From an uncultured Clostridium sp. (GTDB lineage: Bacteria; Bacillota; Clostridia; TANB77; CAG-508), in assembly GCA_900556695.1 (NCBI GenBank), contig USQA01000031.1, positions 1 to 9,724 on the forward strand: a stretch of 9,724 bases of DNA, written 5' to 3'. Below, piece by piece: positions 7,301 through 9,724 of the stretch; within the stretch, counting starts at the first letter, position 1; the number at the start of each line of letters is the position of its first letter. Below the pieces are notes generated by a model that was not told the DNA's origin, did not search any database, and worked only from the letters and a program-made list of their open reading frames with translations. The position numbers and the translations under genes were made by a program.

Positions 7301-7987
7301 TATTGTATCTACTTCTTTTTCTGCTTGTGCAGTTCCTTCTGTTCCATAATATCCTACATTTGTTAATAGATAATATGTATCATAAACTAATGCAATTCCT
7401 GTTTCCAATCCGTTTCCAGCTTGTGGTACAAGAACTGTACTTGGAATATTAGTTAGATCATAACCATCTTCTAATAAGAAGTACATATCTGCAATAACTA
7501 CATCTTCTCCTAATATTGAAGGATTCTTATCTACAGCTGTTGTTCCTTCTATTCTAAATTTATTTTCACTTGCAAATAACCATGTATTATTTTCACTAAT
7601 AGAAGAGCCCCATGCTGAAATTGTAGGATTCCAATCATCCATAGTTGTTGCTACTTGATAATCTGGTTTTCTTTTAGTTCCCGCATTATACGTTGGTTGC
7701 ATAACACTTGAATCATATTTAAATGCAACATCAAATCCACTAAAATTCAAATTTCCTCTTAATACTAGAGATATATGTGCAATTCCATAATCTTCATAAT
7801 CATATTGAGCATCTTCTGAATTATCTACTACCATAACCAAATATTGTTCCATAGGTGCTAAATTCTCTGTGTTTGCGGCATTTGATATATTGTTAAATGG
7901 TGATAATGTTTGAATAAACATTGATATTAAAATTAAGCTTGCTACAATCTTTAATTTAATTTTATTTATATTCTCTTTCTTTAACAT
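1370..7987 (-). CDS. Giant secreted protein: cohesin-like domain plus about 23 Big_3 Ig-like repeats
   Basis: The predicted protein has 2205 residues. A signal peptide occupies about 1-38 (basic start, LKIVASLILISMFIQ core, SNA-A cleavage site). Residues about 45-225 form a cohesin-like beta sandwich, with NFSGFDVAFKYDSSVMQP matching the usual strand-turn-YDP region of cohesins. Residues about 226-2161 hold some 23 tandem Ig-like domains of the Big_3 type (PF07523), each opening with a pattern like P.KT.Y.YGE.LDLTGG and closing with G.Q..TVTY.G. No enzymatic domain is visible; adhesion or scaffolding is inferred. The ATG is preceded by AAGGAG with a 7-nt gap and overlaps the upstream stop as TAATG, so translation is coupled to the dockerin gene. 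The end is odd: the last Ig domain is followed by a short linker and a TAG, with the likely membrane anchor lying beyond a GC-rich hairpin segment. As it stands the product should be released from the cell unless held through partner proteins. Confidence 0.9.
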   Translation of the reverse strand: MLKKENINKIKLKIVASLILISMFIQTLSPFNNISNAANTENLAPMEQYLVMVVDNSEDAQYDYEDYGIAHISLVLRGNLNFSGFDVAFKYDSSVMQPTYNAGTKRKPDYQVATTMDDWNPTISAWGSSISENNTWLFASENKFRIEGTTAVDKNPSILGEDVVIADMYFLLEDGYDLTNIPSTVLVPQAGNGLETGIALVYDTYYLLTNVGYYGTEGTAQAEKEVDTISVKNNPTKTNYEHGDTIDLTGGIITVNYTDSTSEDIDMTDPKVGITTGNTADINTNYVGISYDGKQTSFNITVTDPVDTLVVDTPITKTEYSHGENIDFSSLKLKATKRSGATEVLTSSSSDLSISENTADINSSKFTAFPDDGTGITKGTQKITFSYKGKSVDGTIVVNDTVDTVELTNQPTKQVYKYGESLDLTGTKLKINFGSGNTSIINLPDGNAVVSAYSSATIGTKQNLTVTYGGKTAVKTIDVEVYNYIDSASITPPNKVEYSYNTDLDLTGASMQLIWKNSNVTSVAITDSMISGYNKTTEGKQTITVTYNVEYILSDGNKVSDTIIKTFKVDVVNNISKIDITAPSKTQYNHGESLDLTGGNIKVTYENGTEETRTMTTAMITESDGSTVNMSPTTYDNTNKVSKTLKIEYTEDGKTGTVNYPIEIINSLKSISLNGTPKTSYNVNESLETGLSITVNRENGDAETISVTPDMISGFDTTTEGSKTATISYTENGVTKTTNLNYTVADSVTGITLKTKPSKTEYKYQEPLDITGGKITVSKGSGTQDIEITEGMVSGYDKTTLGKQTITITYGGQTVTYEVTVKDYVTGIIVTPSVVTGKYNDELSKLINDNNITYAVTYAKAGARTPVVLTESMVTGYSKTSVAEQNLTITYTDNDIDSATNGQIFTAPLKITLNNATISISMKQQPSKTEYGYGDTIDLSGGKITVIKENGDTEEKVLTDSGVTVTEIDGSSIDLSKVTFGDDNTTTKNLKVTYDGKETSFTIKVINKVTKINMHTTPKTNYNVNDTLDLTTDGTTPGEILVTRQTGVAEVVKLTDSRVNVTGFDSSVEHTNLPLTVTFTENGVNQKATYNVDVKDTVTSVTLKVVPNKTEYKYNEELDVTGGKIEITKGSGTTTINLDSSMVSGYDKTTLGERTLTITYGGQTTTYKVNVKDYVIGISVNPTSVTGKYNDKVSKLISDNNITYTVTYAKGGAQSLSALTEDMITEYDKTETSKQSLTITYKDQDTNSYTNGQSFTATLDVTLSNKITGITITAPTTNKYNHGDSLNLAGGEIELTYADGTTRTEPITSAKITEVDGSTLNMSPNTSEYGADYTLSKTLKIEYTKDGITGTVNYPITIVNDVKSIDIHTTPTKVSYNVNETLDVTDGEIKVTRATGTPEIIPMTNQMVTNFNSTKENTALKLNVEYTENGVTKTTDYTVSVKDSVKKITLNTTPKTDYKYNDEIDVSTGVITVESGSGTKDIQVTESMITGYDKTQLGEQEITITYGGQTVTYKVTVKDYVTGITVTPNTVTGKYNDELSKLINDNNITYTVTYAKAGAKTPVVLAESIVAGYNKTNIAEQNLTVTYTDNDVDSATNGQAFTATLKITLNDNIESMEILSTPKQNYKYGEPLDITGGTIEIVKSSGTKTIPITESMVKELNGSEFDSTKLGTRNLNVTYGGITKTYEVTVSDYVVGITLTPPTKTKYQYGESLNLIGGTVQKIMASNAVTTAVALTDSSVNVSAFNPNQIGTQVINVTYEGFTKNFGVIVEDSIQSIEIKTKPKVSYKYGEELDITGGEINVIRSSGVTTVAITKSMVSGYNPEILGNQELTVTYEGKQAKYTVNVQDYIKDIVIVKPNKLIYKLNETKDLTGGQVQAVMSSGTATSPVAMTDSQVVVTGYNTTSVGVKTITVQYKGFTKTFDITVEDNLSGMIIKTLPTKLDYKYGESLDLTGGTIEVTKESGAKEIINMTSSMVSGYNSKTIGNQILTVTYEGITQQFSVNVKDYITKLKVIPPTKTKYEYGEDIDLTGGKVSLVTASGKIEETVDLTASMISGFESKKEGTQNINVSYKGFDSSFNINVKDTIKAISMASMPNKTSYKYGEDIDVTGATIYVVKTSGIYTINVTKDMISGYSPNTSGNQSITVTYAGLKTNFIVYVEKKVVLEDTNNPETSVIPTKTTRNANRTLITEQYIPTLKILQKKSF
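1505..3151 (-). repeat. Alternating two-type Ig-domain array (domains 17-23)
   Basis: Seven Big_3-like domains covering about residues 1613-2161 alternate strictly. Odd ones (17, 19, 21, 23) open with SYKYGEELDITGG-like text and a ..SSG turn. Even ones (18, 20, 22) open with PPTKTKYQYGESL-like text and carry QKIMASN, QAVMSSG or SLVTASG. This indicates growth by duplication of a two-domain unit of about 157 residues. It differs in period from the preceding four-domain array. Confidence 0.7.
3152..4192 (-). repeat. Four-domain super-repeat, copy III (domains 13-16)
   Basis: Residues about 1266-1612. The order is YNHG-type, YNVN-type, YKYN-type, then TGKYND-type Ig domain. The fourth domain differs from that of copy I at only 13 of 79 aligned residues by my count, and its DNA is also closely similar, so these two copies share a recent ancestor or have exchanged sequence. 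Confidence 0.8.
4193..5242 (-). repeat. Four-domain super-repeat, copy II (domains 9-12)
   Basis: Residues about 916-1265, with the same four-domain order. Its first domain opens with YGYG instead of YNHG and is clearly more diverged. The second adds an insertion (TTDGTTPGE). The fourth keeps the TGKYND opening and the TNGQSFTATL ending but differs in the middle. It is the outlier of the three copies. Confidence 0.8.
5243..6268 (-). repeat. Four-domain super-repeat, copy I (domains 5-8)
   Basis: Residues about 574-915. The order is YNHG-, YNVN-, YKYQ- and TGKYND-type domains. The fourth domain is unusual for Big_3: the LDLTGG motif is replaced by DELSKLINDNNITY, followed by a longer loop with TDNDIDSATNGQ. 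The same replacement appears in copies II and III, so it was present in the ancestral unit. Confidence 0.8.
6269..7312 (-). repeat. Four irregular Ig-like domains (domains 1-4)
   Basis: Residues about 226-573. These four Big_3-like domains do not follow the later four- or two-domain periods, and their lengths range from about 77 to 97 residues. Domain 2 replaces LDLTGG with IDFSSLKL and carries a Ser-rich stretch. Domain 4 has an inserted loop (YILSDGNKVSD). They look like an older, diverged part of the array next to the cohesin-like domain. Confidence 0.6.
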
Positions 7988-9438
7988 TAATTTTCTCCTT
8001 CAAGATTTATTATTTTTCTAACTAAATTGTTATTCTTTGTAAGTATTGTTTTATCGGTAATATTTATTACATCATCATTATTCAAATCAGCTGATGGATT
8101 AAATTCTAAATTTGCTTTAGTTTTTCCATTTTGTTTTGTCATAATCGTTTTATCTAGAATTCCTATTGTTCCATCCTTATTTATATCGCCTGGTATTAAA
8201 GTAATTACATTAGATGTTTCATATGAAGATAAATCTATTTCATCTTTATCTGCTACATTTACATTTATATAGTACTGATCTAAATATCCTTTTTTATCTA
8301 TTAGTAAAGTGTATTTTCCAGGTATTAAATATAATTCAAAAGTTCCATCATCTTTTGTATTCATTTTATTTTTTTCTTCAATACCTATTATAGAATTCTC
8401 TTTGTCACCTCTAAATACTGTATTTAAATCATCTGATTTGCCATTTTTTGTATTATTTATTGCTGTTTCCCAATTTACTTTTTCTTCTACATCTGATTCC
8501 AAATATGCTAAAACTTCAGCTATATGCTTTTCTGTTGTAAAACTTGTAGGTTCTGTAAATATTTTTCCTTTTATTGTTCCATATGGTCTTTTTATTGTTA
8601 TTGTATATTCCTTATTTGTTTGTCCATCTTCTGATGTAACTATTATTGTTACTTTAGTATCTGGTTCACCTAATTTGTTTAATATAATTTTGTTGGCTTC
8701 GTTATCATTAATTTCTTTTTCTTCATATAAAATTGTTGTTCCATCATTTTCATATTGTAAGTTGTTTTCTTCATCTCTTTTTGGCACTTTCAATTTTATA
8801 CTTGATTTTTGGTCTTCTAATATAGCTGTTATATCCATTTCATCTATATATTCTAGTAATTCGTATTGATATTCTAATGTATCTTTTTCAAATTCTGGTG
8901 TTATACTATATTCTTTATATGTTGATTGCTCTGGATTAACTTCATTTTTTATTCCAGAACTTAATATAATATTACTTAAATTTGCATTTTTAGATGCTGT
9001 CTTATCTGTAAATCTAAATGTATTTTGATCTTCATATTTACTTGTGCCATCTATATTTATGCTTATTCCTGTTTTAGGTGAACTTTCTGTACTCGTTTGT
9101 AAAGAAAACCATGATTCATCAAATTGATCTGCTTCCATTTGAAAACTCATTTTTCCTAATAAAACACCGTTTTCTGTATTTATTACTTTTCCTCCACTTG
9201 TTCCTACTTGCTCTATATGTTCACTTCCTTCTACAGGTGGAATAAATGATACTACTGCATTTATTCCATTTCCTGTTCCATCATAAGGAATTGTAAATAA
9301 CTCTAAAACATTTTCAAATTCTCCAACAAATTTAAAGTACTCTGTTTCATCATTTGTTACTTCATTTGATGTCAAATTCGAAGGTTGAATTTTTGAGCTA
9401 TCATATGAAAATCTAACTGCAAATCCGTTCAAATTCAA
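7987..9438 (-). CDS. Main part of a frameshifted cohesin-like/dockerin surface protein
   Basis: This open frame of 483 codons has no proper start; its first possible codon is a TTG inside a beta strand. Residues 2-145 are most of a cohesin-like domain (LNGFAVRFSYDSSKIQPS is the diagnostic part). Residues about 150-284 fit a cadherin-like beta-sandwich domain (PF12733): LSNIILSSG at the start, EDGQTNKEYTITIKR at the end. Residues about 287-400 resemble a carboxypeptidase-regulatory-like fold (GTIKGKIF, then DDGTFELYLIPGKYTLLIDKKGY). Residues about 415-475 are a type I dockerin: DINKDGTIGILD (418-429) and DLNNDDVINITD (451-462), both with Asp/Asn calcium ligands at positions 1, 3, 5 and 12. Such dockerins bind cohesins in cellulosome-like complexes outside the cell. 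No catalytic domain is present. The stop overlaps the giant gene's ATG (TAATG). Restoring one base joins it to the signal-peptide fragment upstream. Confidence 0.85.
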   Translation of the reverse strand: MNLNGFAVRFSYDSSKIQPSNLTSNEVTNDETEYFKFVGEFENVLELFTIPYDGTGNGINAVVSFIPPVEGSEHIEQVGTSGGKVINTENGVLLGKMSFQMEADQFDESWFSLQTSTESSPKTGISINIDGTSKYEDQNTFRFTDKTASKNANLSNIILSSGIKNEVNPEQSTYKEYSITPEFEKDTLEYQYELLEYIDEMDITAILEDQKSSIKLKVPKRDEENNLQYENDGTTILYEEKEINDNEANKIILNKLGEPDTKVTIIVTSEDGQTNKEYTITIKRPYGTIKGKIFTEPTSFTTEKHIAEVLAYLESDVEEKVNWETAINNTKNGKSDDLNTVFRGDKENSIIGIEEKNKMNTKDDGTFELYLIPGKYTLLIDKKGYLDQYYINVNVADKDEIDLSSYETSNVITLIPGDINKDGTIGILDKTIMTKQNGKTKANLEFNPSADLNNDDVINITDKTILTKNNNLVRKIINLEGEN

Positions 9439-9655
9439 TACTATTTGTCCATAATTCCATTGTTACTTGTTTATTTTGCCCTTCTACATCTTTGACTTCG
9501 ACGGCTCTTAATTCAAGAAATTGATTTTCACTTGGTGTCTTTACTGTAACTTCAGAGGCCATGACAAAAATATTTATATTAATAATAATTATTAATACAA
9601 GTAATACAGCAGCTATTAATTTAACTTTAATTCTCTTGTGCATTTCTTTTGACAT
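9413..9655 (-). CDS. Signal-peptide end of the frameshifted cohesin-like/dockerin protein
   Basis: This fragment has a basic start (KRIKVK), a long hydrophobic core (LIAAVLLVLIIININIFV) and a likely MAS-EV cleavage site. The first strands of a cohesin-like domain follow, ending in VTMELWTNSIEFE before the frame runs out at TAG. The next frame continues the same domain with LNGFAVRFSYDSS. Removing one T from GAATTTGAAC would read SIELNGFAVRF without a break, so this is one gene with a single-base frameshift, either a real mutation or a sequence error. I chose the ATG at 9655. An in-frame TTG at 9682 lies only about two bases after the predicted transcription start and upstream of the AAGGAGG. 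The ATG at 9643 is an alternative. Confidence 0.7.
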   Translation of the reverse strand: MSKEMHKRIKVKLIAAVLLVLIIIININIFVMASEVTVKTPSENQFLELRAVEVKDVEGQNKQVTMELWTNSIEFERICS

Positions 9656-9657
9656 AA

Positions 9658-9668
9658 CCTCCTTTTTT
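9658..9668 (-). promoter_or_regulatory. Strong Shine-Dalgarno with awkward spacing
   Basis: The minus strand reads AAAAAAGGAGG, an ideal ribosome binding site. The first ATG follows after only 2 nt and the next in-frame ATG after 14 nt, so neither has ideal spacing and the true start is uncertain between 9655 and 9643. Confidence 0.65.
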
Positions 9669-9690
9669 ACATTTTCCTTCAATTATAATA

Positions 9691-9719
9691 ATAATAAATA
9701 ATACTAAATAAGACGTCAA
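9691..9719 (-). promoter_or_regulatory. Sigma-A-type promoter of the surface-protein operon
   Basis: The minus strand has TTGACG (9719-9714), a 17-base spacer and TATTAT (9696-9691). Transcription would begin near 9684, about 28 bases before the ATG at 9655. It should drive the dockerin gene and the coupled giant gene together. No other promoter is obvious before the giant gene. Confidence 0.65.
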
Positions 9720-9724
9720 ATACA

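Noticed and set aside
3183..8869. Plus-strand open frames of roughly 60-190 codons opposite the surface-protein genes
   Set aside because: They lie wholly antisense to well-supported domains, have Leu/Phe-rich low-complexity translations and no convincing ribosome binding sites. They follow from the T-rich complement of the repeats.

Overview
This window is AT-rich and reads like a low-GC Firmicute, most likely an anaerobic gut-type Clostridia. The signs are poly-A/T intergenic DNA, AAGGAG-type ribosome binding sites, sigma-A-like promoters, TGA used as a stop, and secreted proteins built from cohesin-like, dockerin and bacterial Ig-like domains. All credible genes lie on the minus strand, so the layout is read from right to left.

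Region 1 (about 9724 to 7987): a promoter (TTGACG, 17-nt spacer, TATTAT) drives a secreted non-catalytic protein. It has a signal peptide, a cohesin-like beta sandwich, a cadherin-like beta sandwich, a carboxypeptidase-regulatory-like fold and a C-terminal type I dockerin with two clear calcium loops. A one-base frameshift near 9431-9440 splits this gene into two open frames.

Region 2 (7987 to 1370): a 2205-residue secreted protein is translationally coupled to the first gene through a TAATG overlap. It has a signal peptide, a cohesin-like N-terminal domain and about 23 tandem Big_3-type Ig-like domains. Domains 5-16 are three copies of a four-domain super-repeat of about 347 residues. Domains 17-23 alternate between two types. 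The array has grown by block duplication at two scales.

Region 3 (about 1440 to 855): the giant frame ends at a TAG just upstream of an anomalous segment that is about 58% GC and holds tandem hairpins. Beyond it lies an open frame with no usable start codon. It encodes a Lys/Glu/Thr linker, one transmembrane helix and a charged cytoplasmic tail. The simplest reading is that the giant protein was once membrane-anchored and that a small GC-rich element separated it from its anchor. A perfect A_AAA_AAG slippery heptamer sits just before the TAG.

Region 4 (854 to 520): this non-coding stretch holds a compact nested pseudoknot candidate (719-795), an AT-only palindrome, two short bidirectional terminator-like hairpins and a strong extended -10 promoter.

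Region 5 (519 to 1): a small membrane-anchored PepSY-like protein, a convincing intrinsic terminator, and about 110 bases with no recognised feature.

Together, the first two genes look like an operon for a large extracellular adhesive or scaffold assembly, possibly joined by dockerin-cohesin contact. No catalytic domain is visible. The most unusual signals are the GC-rich hairpin cassette that cuts off the anchor and the pseudoknot RNA candidate.
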